IMG/VR virus record: IMGVR_UViG_3300008219_000129
Span: 1-21,536 of that record
Reading direction: 5' to 3' (one strand)
Length of the DNA stretch: 21,536 bases
Source of the DNA: a virus
Shown: positions 7,894 through 14,808 of the stretch, one piece after another
Layout: every line of letters begins with the position of its first letter
How positions within the stretch are numbered: the first letter of the stretch is position 1
Translations under genes and position numbers: made by a program
The notes under the pieces: model-generated
The model's database searches: none
Told to the model about the DNA's origin: nothing
The model's input: only the letters and a program-made list of their open reading frames with translations

Positions 7894-8610
7894 ATGAAAA
7901 ACAGAGATTTATTAAGTGAAAACACTGTTCGTCGCTTTATGCAACTAGCAAATGTTGGCTCTATTGGTTTGAGTTCAAACCAGAAGCTTCATGAACAATT
8001 CCCAGAAGAAGAAGAAGAAGAAGAAAGAGGCCCAGATTTAGATGCGCCCGATGAGGCCCCTATGGCCGCGGCAGAACTTGAGCCTGAACTTGAGCCTGAG
8101 CTTGAGCCTGAGCTTGAGCCTGAGCTTGAGCCTGAGCTTGAGCCTGGCGCCGAAGAGGGCGTTGTAAAGGGTGAAGTGGCTGTTATGGATCTTGTTGATG
8201 CAATTGCTGATGCAATCACCACCGAAACAGGCGTGAAAGTAAAAGCAGAAGAGGCCGGCGGAGAAGAACTAGCTTTGGGTGGAGAAGAAGAGGAAGGTGA
8301 AGAAATGGAAGGTGGCGAAGAGTTGGGTATGGCTCCTGAATTGAGTGATGAAGAAATAATGGCTGAGAAATACATTCGCGACAAGGTACGCCAAGCTCTT
8401 GTTACGGAATCCAAGACTCATACAAAACAACCCTCTAAACTAGAAGAAAAAATAGCTACGCTTTATAATCATCGTATGAGACAGTTATCTAAGCCAGTAT
8501 ATGTAAAGGCAGAGGCCGATATCGTCAAAGAAGTTAGGACTGAAACTTTATCCAATGAAGTACAGCGCCGGGTTCTTTCGCGCATACTGGAAGATACAAA
8601 AAACAAATAG
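7894..8610 (+). CDS. Acidic low-complexity protein with ELEP repeats
   Basis: This gene encodes 238 residues from an ATG with CAGGAGA at 7881-7887. The first 30 residues (LLSENTVRRFMQLANVG) form a compact, conserved-looking basic helix. They are followed by a long Glu/Pro/Ala/Gly-rich acidic region that includes six perfect ELEP units and several Glu runs, then a mixed helical C-terminal domain (about 155-238) that ends in basic helices. The design (short N-terminal tag, acidic disordered middle, helical tail) resembles phage prohead core or other virion-internal proteins, but this is inference. It is the last gene before a terminator and is preceded by an 82-base gap. Confidence 0.85.
   Translation: MKNRDLLSENTVRRFMQLANVGSIGLSSNQKLHEQFPEEEEEEERGPDLDAPDEAPMAAAELEPELEPELEPELEPELEPELEPGAEEGVVKGEVAVMDLVDAIADAITTETGVKVKAEEAGGEELALGGEEEEGEEMEGGEELGMAPELSDEEIMAEKYIRDKVRQALVTESKTHTKQPSKLEEKIATLYNHRMRQLSKPVYVKAEADIVKEVRTETLSNEVQRRVLSRILEDTKNK
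8074..8145 (+). repeat. Six 12-bp in-frame tandem repeats (ELEP)
   Basis: Six head-to-tail 12-base units, GA(A/G)CTTGAGCCT, cover 72 bases and encode ELEP six times. The first two units have GAA and the remaining four have GAG as the first codon, so the last four are identical at DNA level. Such an array can lengthen or shorten by replication slippage without a frameshift. Confidence 0.95.
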
Positions 8611-8611
8611 C

Positions 8612-8640
8612 TTGACATATCCTGTAGAATGAACTATTAT
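8612..8640 (+). promoter_or_regulatory. Sigma-70-type promoter (TTGACA-17-TATTAT)
   Basis: A perfect -35 TTGACA at 8612-8617 is separated by exactly 17 bases from TATTAT at 8635-8640 (5 of 6 consensus). It lies just after a stop codon and in front of the membrane-protein gene at 8688. The expected start point is near 8647, inside the left arm of the terminator hairpin at 8641-8667. It should drive the 8688-onward gene group with host sigma-70 RNA polymerase. Confidence 0.8.
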
Positions 8641-8672
8641 AAAAGCCACATAAGTTATGTGGCTTTTGTTTT
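8641..8672 (+). terminator. Intrinsic terminator overlapping a promoter start
   Basis: An 11-bp perfect inverted repeat, AAAAGCCACAT and ATGTGGCTTTT, is separated by the loop AAGTT and runs into a T-rich tail (GTTTT). It would end transcription of the 7894-8610 gene. The left arm begins directly after the promoter -10 box, so transcripts starting near 8647 would carry only four or five bases of it. Confidence 0.8.
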
Positions 8673-8687
8673 ATGTAGAGGTAAAGA

Positions 8688-9065
8688 ATGTATGAATTGT
8701 TATGGTTTTTTGGCGGTATTTTAACCTATAGACTACTCGCTTTTCTTCTTAACTACGGGTATCTGCTCATATTTGTAAAAGAAATTAACATGCTTGGCAT
8801 GACTTTGTTGGCTTCTATTGTGGATGATCTGACTTTAATAAAGAAATTAAAATACAAAATATTGGAAGAAAGTAACATTGATGAAGAAAGTATCAAAATG
8901 TTTAAATTATCAGACGAGCAAATAATGGAAGCTTGGAAAGGGGTGGCAATATCAAAATTTACTGCGGTTTGGCCAAAAAAGTTTCATGCTGCTAGTACTC
9001 CCAAAACATGGGAAGAAGCAATGACTGCTGTTAATGATCATTATAAGGAGCAAATTTGGAAATGA
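8688..9065 (+). CDS. Small membrane protein, unknown
   Basis: This gene encodes 125 residues from the ATG at 8688 with AGAGG upstream (8676-8680). The first 50 residues hold one or two hydrophobic helices (LLWFFGGILTYRLLAFLL and YGYLLIFVKEINMLGMTLLAS), so the protein is probably anchored in the inner membrane by its N-terminus. The rest is soluble, charged and helical, ending with a Trp/Pro-containing stretch (VWPKKFHAASTPKTWEEAM). I do not recognise a named family. It is the first gene after the 8612 promoter and is therefore probably the leader of a transcription unit. Confidence 0.82.
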   Translation: MYELLWFFGGILTYRLLAFLLNYGYLLIFVKEINMLGMTLLASIVDDLTLIKKLKYKILEESNIDEESIKMFKLSDEQIMEAWKGVAISKFTAVWPKKFHAASTPKTWEEAMTAVNDHYKEQIWK

Positions 9066-9095
9066 TTGGATATTTACTATGGAGGTCTTTGGAAA

Positions 9096-9428
9096 ATGGC
9101 GAGATTTTTAAAAGTGAAAGAAAAAAGGCCCTTATTGCATTTGATGTTAGAACAGGATGAGGCTTTTAGGGTGGACAAAAACGTTATGTATGCGGAAAAC
9201 GCATTTTTTATAAATTCACTAATTAATTGGTGTGCATTTAGAAGACGTAACAAAGATATAAGTTATGAACAATTCAAATCATATATGTTATTATTGGAAA
9301 AATATGTAAAAAAAGAGGTTGATCTTTTTTGGAAGGATGATATACTACATGTAAGAAAATTTGTGAGTCACAAAGAACAAGGAGAAAATGATGACGGCAA
9401 CAATTTGGAAAGTTTCGAGCAAGAATGA
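9096..9428 (+). CDS. Hypothetical protein, start uncertain
   Basis: This gene encodes 110 residues from the ATG at 9096, which has GGAGG at 9081-9085 at normal spacing. The body (DEAFRVDKNVMYAENAFFINSLINW and onward) is helical and rich in aromatic and Lys residues; no catalytic motif is visible. A competing reading is a start at 9062, coupled to the previous stop as ATGA, with AAGGAG at 9045-9050, which encodes 32 residues and then stops at 9158-9160; a +1 shift there would join ALIAFDVRTG directly to EAFRVDKNV. The true N-terminus is thus unresolved. The 3' end overlaps the next gene by 41 bases. Confidence 0.7.
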   Translation: MARFLKVKEKRPLLHLMLEQDEAFRVDKNVMYAENAFFINSLINWCAFRRRNKDISYEQFKSYMLLLEKYVKKEVDLFWKDDILHVRKFVSHKEQGENDDGNNLESFEQE

Positions 9429-9699
9429 AGAATCTCTCCGCTACAGATTGCAAATTGATAATATTCCTGGCAAGAGAGCGAGAAATGAGATTCAAAAAAT
9501 AATGTCGGATTGGGATCCGGCGGGTCATGGGTATATAAAAGGTACCAATAAACTTACTTTGTTGTATACTCGTATGTTTGGGGATAAAAAAGTAATGTTG
9601 GATTGGGCTCGCCTATTTCCTTATGAACTTTATGAAGAATCTTCCCATGGTAATAAGAAAAAGCTTAAAACAAGCCACAAACCAGAAAAATCCAAATGA
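9388..9699 (+). CDS. Small hypothetical basic protein
   Basis: This gene encodes 103 residues from the ATG at 9388, with AAGGAGA at 9379-9385; a second ATG at 9391 follows directly. It begins inside the end of the preceding gene. The N-terminal part alternates strands and helices (ATIWKVSSKNEESLRYRL, KRARNEIQKIMSDWDPAGHGYIKG) and the last 20 residues are strongly Lys-rich and probably disordered. No family is recognised. It is coupled to the ClpP-like gene by ATGA at 9696-9699. Confidence 0.75.
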   Translation: MMTATIWKVSSKNEESLRYRLQIDNIPGKRARNEIQKIMSDWDPAGHGYIKGTNKLTLLYTRMFGDKKVMLDWARLFPYELYEESSHGNKKKLKTSHKPEKSK

Positions 9700-10340
9700 A
9701 ATTTAAACTAAAAGAAAAAGAAGAGCCGGAAGAAGAATTAGAAGAATCAGAACACACTGGTTCTCCAATCATCATGCTGGATTCACCTAGGGAAGATAAA
9801 AAACTACGAAAAGTTAATATAGTTGGTGAAATCGAAGAAGAAAGAACTCCAGACATTTTATATTCCATGTGGCATTTTAAAGAGAATGGAATGTATATTG
9901 ATGAAGAAAATGAAGAAATTCAATATGAACCATTTGAAGTTGTCATTTCCACTTATGGTGGAGCCGCCATGGAAATGTTTGCAATTTATGACGCCATGCG
10001 TATGATTCGCGAAGATTGTGAAGTTCAAACTTTGGGATTGGGAAAAGTAATGTCTGCTGGTGTGCTTTTACTAGCTGCAGGAACCAAAGGTCAGAGAAGG
10101 ATTGGAAAGAATTGTCGTGTCATGATTCATAGCGTTATTGGTGGTCAACATGGGCCTGTATATAACCTTGAAAACGAATTTGAAGAAGTAAAATGGATTC
10201 AAGAACAATATATTAATGCTCTAATTGAAGAAACTGATATGACCAAAAGATATATAAAAAAATTGTTAGGAAGAAAAATGAATGTTTATTTAACAGCGCA
10301 AGAAGCAGTTGAACTGGGCATTGCTGATGAAATAGTTTAG
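9696..10340 (+). CDS. ClpP-like serine protease with Asp-to-Asn change in the triad
   Basis: This gene encodes 214 residues. After an acidic N-terminal extension (about 1-36), the ClpP fold is clear: STYGGAAMEMFAIYDAM (85-101) for the oxyanion and substrate strand, GKVMSAGVLLLAAG with nucleophile S120, RVMIHSVIGG with H145, and YLTAQEAVELGIADEIV at the end. Aligning the final block with standard ClpP (ERDRFLSAPEAVEYGLVD) places N196 where the catalytic Asp normally is. Asn in this position is known from Listeria ClpP1, which is still a protease when partnered, so activity is possible but altered. No Clp ATPase is in the window. It could use host ClpA/ClpX, process virion proteins (ClpP-type proteases serve as prohead proteases in some phages), or modify host ClpP by mixed assembly. 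Confidence 0.93.
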   Translation: MKFKLKEKEEPEEELEESEHTGSPIIMLDSPREDKKLRKVNIVGEIEEERTPDILYSMWHFKENGMYIDEENEEIQYEPFEVVISTYGGAAMEMFAIYDAMRMIREDCEVQTLGLGKVMSAGVLLLAAGTKGQRRIGKNCRVMIHSVIGGQHGPVYNLENEFEEVKWIQEQYINALIEETDMTKRYIKKLLGRKMNVYLTAQEAVELGIADEIV

Positions 10341-10349
10341 GAGAAAACC

Positions 10350-11261
10350 ATGGATAAGAATTTTTATAATACTGCTAGTGCATCAAAACTTGGTTGGGAA
10401 CCAATTTGGTTTGGTGCTTTGGAGTTTGATGACAGACTTATAGAAAAGATCGAAGAGTTTCAAGAGGAACACGATTTAAAAGCAGATGGCCTATGTGGGC
10501 CCGCAACTTATAGGCGAATTGTGACTGCAAGACAAGCTCTAATGGAATTGACTTTAGATCAGTATGAATCTAAAATCAAGGATTTGGAAAATATAAAAAA
10601 GATCATATGTGGCGGCAAAGGCTTACCAATTAAATGGAATAAGGTTGTCAATTTAGTGGACTCTGGTAATTTGGAACTTCCCTCCAACTGTTACAGGTTG
10701 GTCACAAAAGAAAGAATTCCGACAATGATTGTTACTCATTGGGATGTTGCGCTTTCTGCTAGTTCTTGTTATAAAATTCTAAAAAATAAAGGAATATCTA
10801 GCCATTTTGCAATTGACAACGATGGCACAATTTATCAAATGGTCGATACTCAAAACATAGCTTGGCATGCTGGAAATAGAGGAGTTAATAATACTTCAAT
10901 TGGTATTGATTTTAGTAATGCGTATTATACTAAATATCAAAAGTACTATGAGAAAAAGGGCTTTGGATCCCGCCCGGTGTTAGGTGATTCTAAAGTACAT
11001 GGTAGAACTCTAAAGGAACATTTAGGCTACTACCCTGTGCAGATAGAGGCATATAAGGCTTTAGTCAAGTGTTTGAGTGAACACTATGACATTCCTTTGG
11101 TATGCCCACTGGATAATAATGGTGATCTATTGACTACCGTACACCCGCCCTCAAAAAAAGCCAATTGGCATGGCGTGGTTAGCCATTATAATTTGACTGA
11201 TGGAAAAATTGATTGTGCAGGGCTTCCTTTAGAACAGATACTTAGCGAAATAAGGAACTAA
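10350..11261 (+). CDS. Endolysin: peptidoglycan-binding plus N-acetylmuramoyl-L-alanine amidase
   Basis: This enzyme cuts the amide bond between muramic acid and the peptide stem, for lysis at the end of infection. It has 303 residues from an ATG with AGGAG at 10339-10343. Residues about 10-60 are a PG_binding_1 domain (FQEEHDLKADGLCGPATYRRI); a helical linker follows, and about 122-300 is an amidase_2 domain. Visible motifs are MIVTHWD with zinc ligand H130, SHFAIDNDGTIYQ, IAWHAGNRGVNNTSIGID and VSHYNLTDGKIDCAG with H279 and D288 (by analogy to AmpD K-x-D; C289 is adjacent). There is no signal peptide, so a holin would be needed for release. Confidence 0.95.
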   Translation: MDKNFYNTASASKLGWEPIWFGALEFDDRLIEKIEEFQEEHDLKADGLCGPATYRRIVTARQALMELTLDQYESKIKDLENIKKIICGGKGLPIKWNKVVNLVDSGNLELPSNCYRLVTKERIPTMIVTHWDVALSASSCYKILKNKGISSHFAIDNDGTIYQMVDTQNIAWHAGNRGVNNTSIGIDFSNAYYTKYQKYYEKKGFGSRPVLGDSKVHGRTLKEHLGYYPVQIEAYKALVKCLSEHYDIPLVCPLDNNGDLLTTVHPPSKKANWHGVVSHYNLTDGKIDCAGLPLEQILSEIRN

Positions 11262-11269
11262 TTACTGGT

Positions 11270-12880
11270 ATGGAAAATAAAGATTTAGATTCTCTCTTAA
11301 TAGAACATTATGCCAAAAATAAAAAACAAGCCATCACTCCAAAATTATTATTTGAAATGATTGAGGAGGTAATGGATGGGCTAAAGACCGTACAATCAAT
11401 AACAGAAAAGAGAAGCCCCGGAGCTAGTGAGGAAAAAGAGTTAACAATTATTATGCCAATCATTCGACTATCTGAAAAAGAATGGGGCAAGGAAGGCACA
11501 AAAGATAGAGAAATCTTAACCAATCTTTTGCAGAGAATTATTGCAAAAGGAAGAACTCTTTCTGAAAAAATTACAGCAATTAATGATTTCCTCACATCTC
11601 CTCCAATTGAGGGTGCTGAAATTTCAGAGATCTTAAGCCACATTGTCTTTTTGGACACCTTAACCAACATTCTTATACACTTCAACGCTTCTGCTGCTGG
11701 CTTTACCTTTGAAGGTTTTCTAGCTGCACTTCTAGAGGGCGAACAGGTGCCAGCAGGAACAGCCGGTATTCAGGATATTATTGATAACGAGAAGGCTCCA
11801 ATCAGCTTAAAATTGTTAACGGAGTCTAGAGGTGGTGATATCCACGGAAGCTATGCTGATTTAATTTCTCACTTCACAGACCCAACAAAAGTTTCTCCTC
11901 TTGTGGCGGATCCGGAAACTGGAAAAATGATTGACAACCCTGACTACTTGGGACAATCTGGTGTTGGCGGTTCAATGAAATATATCATTGCTCTCAAAGA
12001 ACTTTCCGGAGAAGGCTCAGATGAACTGGAGGGCAACATTAAATTTTATGAGTTTGACTTTAATGCAGAAACCTTTTTAGATGCGCTAATTCAAGGCCCC
12101 TCTAAGAATCATTCGCTTCTCTTATTACCTAAAAATTTGGGCGCAGAGTATAAAGTCGAAGCTGACTCAGTTGAAGAATTTAATCCTTTGGGCGCACCAG
12201 AAACCGATGAATATTTAAATCTTGGTAAAGATAGTAAAAAGGTCTACAATACTATGATGAGCGATATGACTCCTGCGGCAGCTTGGGAACTTTGGAAGAC
12301 CGCTGAAATAAATAAAGATGAAGTGTGGGGCGGCGGCCCAAGATTGGGACAACCGAGATTAAAAATTGTACAAAGAGGAACAGATAAAATTTTATACATT
12401 CCCAGTGGTACAATCAGGGGAGCAGATCCTAGATTCAAAAAAGTGGCCGGCCTTTCAATGGAGGGTTATATGTCTTATGGTGAGTCGGTTAAACTTTTAA
12501 GGTATACTTTATCTAACAGCGAACAAGCTTTTTGGGATTTGATCGGCAAGACCACCGGCGCTGATCTTCAAAGCGGTGAAAGAGAAGAAACACAGTTTGT
12601 GGTAGCTAATAGATATTATAGGAAAGATTACGAAAATGGCGTTGGCTACTTGGGGCAAATTGGTGTTGGCAAGTCTGCAATTACAGAATTGGCAAATAAA
12701 TATGCGGAAGTTCTACAGCAACAGATTTTTGATATCTTTGGGCTCGTACAAACTTTGAGCAGCCAGTTGAATAGCTATTTTGTTGGTGGCGATAAAGAAC
12801 AGGGTCTTGAAGCAGCCAGAACTGCTGGAAGAATTGAAAAGGGCACTAGAAAATATCACAAAAAAGAACAAGAGAAATAA
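11270..12880 (+). CDS. 536-residue protein with a possible PD-(D/E)XK nuclease signature
   Basis: The first 130 residues are helical and hydrophilic. Residues about 146-185 read FTFEGFLAALLEGEQV, then GIQDIIDNEKAPISLKLL. This has the arrangement of a PD-(D/E)XK nuclease core: a helix with Glu (E148), a strand with Asp (D169), and a strand with S179-L-K181 in place of E-x-K, followed by a GGDIHGSYADLI segment. It is an outline match, not a proven family. The remaining 330 residues are mixed and contain Gly/Pro-rich turns (GGGPRLGQPRLKIVQRG) and a coiled-coil-like stretch near 475-500 (AEVLQQQIFDIFGLVQTLSS). The start has a weak ribosome-binding site (AAGGA 11252-11256). A virion structural role cannot be excluded. 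Confidence 0.8.
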   Translation: MENKDLDSLLIEHYAKNKKQAITPKLLFEMIEEVMDGLKTVQSITEKRSPGASEEKELTIIMPIIRLSEKEWGKEGTKDREILTNLLQRIIAKGRTLSEKITAINDFLTSPPIEGAEISEILSHIVFLDTLTNILIHFNASAAGFTFEGFLAALLEGEQVPAGTAGIQDIIDNEKAPISLKLLTESRGGDIHGSYADLISHFTDPTKVSPLVADPETGKMIDNPDYLGQSGVGGSMKYIIALKELSGEGSDELEGNIKFYEFDFNAETFLDALIQGPSKNHSLLLLPKNLGAEYKVEADSVEEFNPLGAPETDEYLNLGKDSKKVYNTMMSDMTPAAAWELWKTAEINKDEVWGGGPRLGQPRLKIVQRGTDKILYIPSGTIRGADPRFKKVAGLSMEGYMSYGESVKLLRYTLSNSEQAFWDLIGKTTGADLQSGEREETQFVVANRYYRKDYENGVGYLGQIGVGKSAITELANKYAEVLQQQIFDIFGLVQTLSSQLNSYFVGGDKEQGLEAARTAGRIEKGTRKYHKKEQEK

Positions 12881-12883
12881 TTC

Positions 12884-12912
12884 TTTACATTTCTACTAAA
12901 AACAATTATATT
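12884..12912 (+). promoter_or_regulatory. Sigma-70-type promoter (TTTACA-17-TATATT) upstream of groEL
   Basis: TTTACA at 12884-12889 (5 of 6) and TATATT at 12907-12912 (5 of 6) are separated by 17 bases, directly after the stop codon at 12880. The expected start point is near 12919, about 17 bases ahead of the ATG at 12936, which has AAAGG at 12926-12930. This suggests groEL has its own host-type promoter. Confidence 0.65.
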
Positions 12913-12935
12913 ATATAACAACAAGAAAGGTATAT

Positions 12936-13046
12936 ATGTCACGAAAATATGATACGGTTCATCGCTTCGAGAAAAAACCCTCAAAGGAGTTGATGTGTTG
13001 GCTGATAATGTTGCTTCAACATTGGGCCCAAGAGGAAGAAACGTAA
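12936..13046 (+). other. Out-of-frame 5' fragment of groEL / 36-residue leader frame
   Basis: The ATG at 12936 has the promoter and ribosome-binding site expected for groEL but reads only 36 residues to TAA at 13044-13046. It starts MSRKYD, as a GroEL would, and then diverges. Moving back one base at about 12951-12953 gives YGSSLREKTLKGVDVLAD in the groEL frame, exactly the conserved N-terminal helix of the family. The ORF is therefore either the 5' exon-like piece of a frameshifted groEL, a site of programmed shift, or a sequence error. Confidence 0.65.
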
Positions 13047-14503
13047 TTATTCATCAAAAAGGTAAAAATCCTTTTATTACCAAAGATGGTGTTACTGTTG
13101 CAAGGTTTGTGGAATTAGAAGATCCCTTTGAAAATGCAGCCGCCCAAATCATTAAACAAGCAGCATCGCAAACAAATCAAGTTGCCGGAGATGGGACAAC
13201 AACAGCAACAGTTATTGCTCGTTCTATTTTACAAAACGCACAAAAATATTTGGTTGCCGGCGTCTCTTCAATTGAACTTAAAAGAGGTATTGACAAGGCT
13301 GTAAAAGAGATAGTTAAAAATCTAGAGGAACAATCAAAACCCATTAGATCAAAAGAAGATATCGCTCATATTGCAATTATTTCAGCCAATAATGACAAAA
13401 CTATAGGAGATCTTATAGCAACCGCAGTCGACAAAGTTGGCAAGGATGGCGCCATTACAGTTGAAGAGGCAAGGTCCGTTGAGACGGCCTTAGACGTACT
13501 TGAGGGCTTCCGTTTTGATTCCGGGTACTTGGCCACTGCCTTTGTCACTGACGAGCGCAGAGGGGCTCTGAGATACGAAAATCCATATATTTTAGTAACC
13601 GACCATTCAATTGATTCTCTTGAAGATATTTTGCCCGTATTAGAGGTTGTAGCCAGAGAAAACAGACCTTTTGTTATTGTTGCTGAAAATGTTGAAGGTC
13701 AGGCTTTGGCTGCGTTGATTATGAATTCATTACGTGGAACAATGAAAGTAGCCGCTGTTAAAGCACCAAGATATGGTGAGGAAAGAAAAAATATTCTAGA
13801 AGATTTATCTCTTTCTATTGGCGCAACTTTTGTTTCAAGAGAATCTGGTATGAGAATTCGTGATGCCAAGCTAGAACATCTAGGTACAGCTAAAACAATT
13901 GAGTCTCTTAAAAATCTCACAACAATTGTTGGAGGAAAAGGAGACCACGAAGTTGTCGAAGATCGCATTGAATCTTTAAAAGAGTTGATAATACAAACTG
14001 ATTCAGTTTATGAATGTGAAAAAGTTCAAGAAAGAATTACTAGACTAGCTAGCGGTATTGCGGTTGTTTATGTTGGTGGTTTAACTGAAGTGGAAATGAT
14101 TGAGCGCAAACATCGAATTGAAGATGCACTAGAAGCAGTTAAGGCCGCGCAAGAAGAAGGAGTTGTCCCAGGAGGTGGAGTTGCTTTGATCCGTGCAATT
14201 AAAAACTTGATTGTAGAGACTGAGAATGAAGAACAAAAGCTTGGTGTAGATATTGTTGTTAATTCTGTTAAGGAACCTTTAAAACAAATGGCTTGTAATG
14301 CAGGAAAATCTGCAGACCTCATATTAGACTTGGTTGAAAATCAGACTTGTGAGACACATGGTTATGATTTTGTAACAGATAGTGTTGTTGATATGTTTGA
14401 AGTTGGCGTAATTGATCCAGTAAAAGTTACAAAAAATGCGTTAATAAATGCAGCTTCTGCTGCCTCTGTACTAATTACTACTGATTATGCGATTGTTGAA
14501 TAG
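12995..14503 (+). CDS. groEL: GroEL-type chaperonin (apparent frameshift near the 5' end)
   Basis: This is a group I chaperonin subunit that folds proteins inside a double ring by ATP hydrolysis. From the GTG at 12995 it has 502 residues, starting at LADNVASTLGPRGRN; the family normally has about 20 more residues before this. Key ATPase motifs are intact: LGPRGRNV, ITKDGV, AGDGTTTATV, EDALEAVKAAQEEGVVPGGG and VIDPVKVTK. The C-terminus ends without the usual GGM-rich tail. AGGAG at 12985-12989 is suitably placed for the GTG, so a truncated start is possible; but frame-2 codons upstream (12953 onward) encode the conserved YGSSLREKTLKGVDVL, which points to a longer ancestral protein (about 522 residues). 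No GroES-like gene is in the window, so it may use host GroES or act alone, as the chaperonin of phage EL is reported to do. Confidence 0.93.
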   Translation: MLADNVASTLGPRGRNVIIHQKGKNPFITKDGVTVARFVELEDPFENAAAQIIKQAASQTNQVAGDGTTTATVIARSILQNAQKYLVAGVSSIELKRGIDKAVKEIVKNLEEQSKPIRSKEDIAHIAIISANNDKTIGDLIATAVDKVGKDGAITVEEARSVETALDVLEGFRFDSGYLATAFVTDERRGALRYENPYILVTDHSIDSLEDILPVLEVVARENRPFVIVAENVEGQALAALIMNSLRGTMKVAAVKAPRYGEERKNILEDLSLSIGATFVSRESGMRIRDAKLEHLGTAKTIESLKNLTTIVGGKGDHEVVEDRIESLKELIIQTDSVYECEKVQERITRLASGIAVVYVGGLTEVEMIERKHRIEDALEAVKAAQEEGVVPGGGVALIRAIKNLIVETENEEQKLGVDIVVNSVKEPLKQMACNAGKSADLILDLVENQTCETHGYDFVTDSVVDMFEVGVIDPVKVTKNALINAASAASVLITTDYAIVE

Positions 14504-14524
14504 TTGAGCGGGAGAAACATTTTC

Positions 14525-14800
14525 ATGCCAAACGAACCACTAAGTGAAACGCAATGCCTATCAGTCAATATTGCTGAACTCGGCGCAAAAATTGAAATGC
14601 TCTTGGAAAGACAAGAGGAAATGGCAGAAAATGTAGCAAAAATTAAAGAAGCTATTTACAATCCAGATCAGGGTTTGTATGCTAGGTTACGCGAATTAGA
14701 AAATTGGAAACAAACCTATTCCCGCCTTCAGTGGATAATCGTCACAGGTCTTGTAGCTCTTACAACTGGTGCTCTTTGGAATGTTATTATTAGTAGTTAA
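14525..14800 (+). CDS. Coiled-coil protein with C-terminal membrane helix; possible holin/XhlA-like
   Basis: This gene encodes 91 residues from the ATG at 14525, with GCGGGAG at 14508-14514; the earlier in-frame TTG at 14504 is less likely. Residues about 16-45 are a heptad-like coiled coil (LGAKIEMLLERQEEMAENVAKIKEAIY), then YNPDQGLYARLRELENW, then one membrane helix at the end (LQWIIVTGLVALTTGALWNVI). The order (coiled coil, then a C-terminal membrane helix) is that of XhlA-type hemolysin/holin-associated proteins. An endolysin without a signal peptide is 3 kb upstream, which fits a lysis role, but the call is inference. It ends nine bases before the next promoter. Confidence 0.78.
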   Translation: MPNEPLSETQCLSVNIAELGAKIEMLLERQEEMAENVAKIKEAIYNPDQGLYARLRELENWKQTYSRLQWIIVTGLVALTTGALWNVIISS

Positions 14801-14808
14801 AAAAAAGC

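Noticed and set aside
7989-8414. 141-residue Ser/Gly-rich frame on the minus strand
   Set aside because: It is the reverse complement of the Glu/Pro repeat region; its Ser/Gly repeats are an artefact of the ELEP array and there is no ribosome-binding site.
12971-12977. GAAAAAA as a programmed -1 slippery site for groEL
   Set aside because: The heptamer is not X-XXY-YYZ (first base G), and the conserved groEL frame already begins at 12953, upstream of it, so a slip here would not restore the conserved residues.
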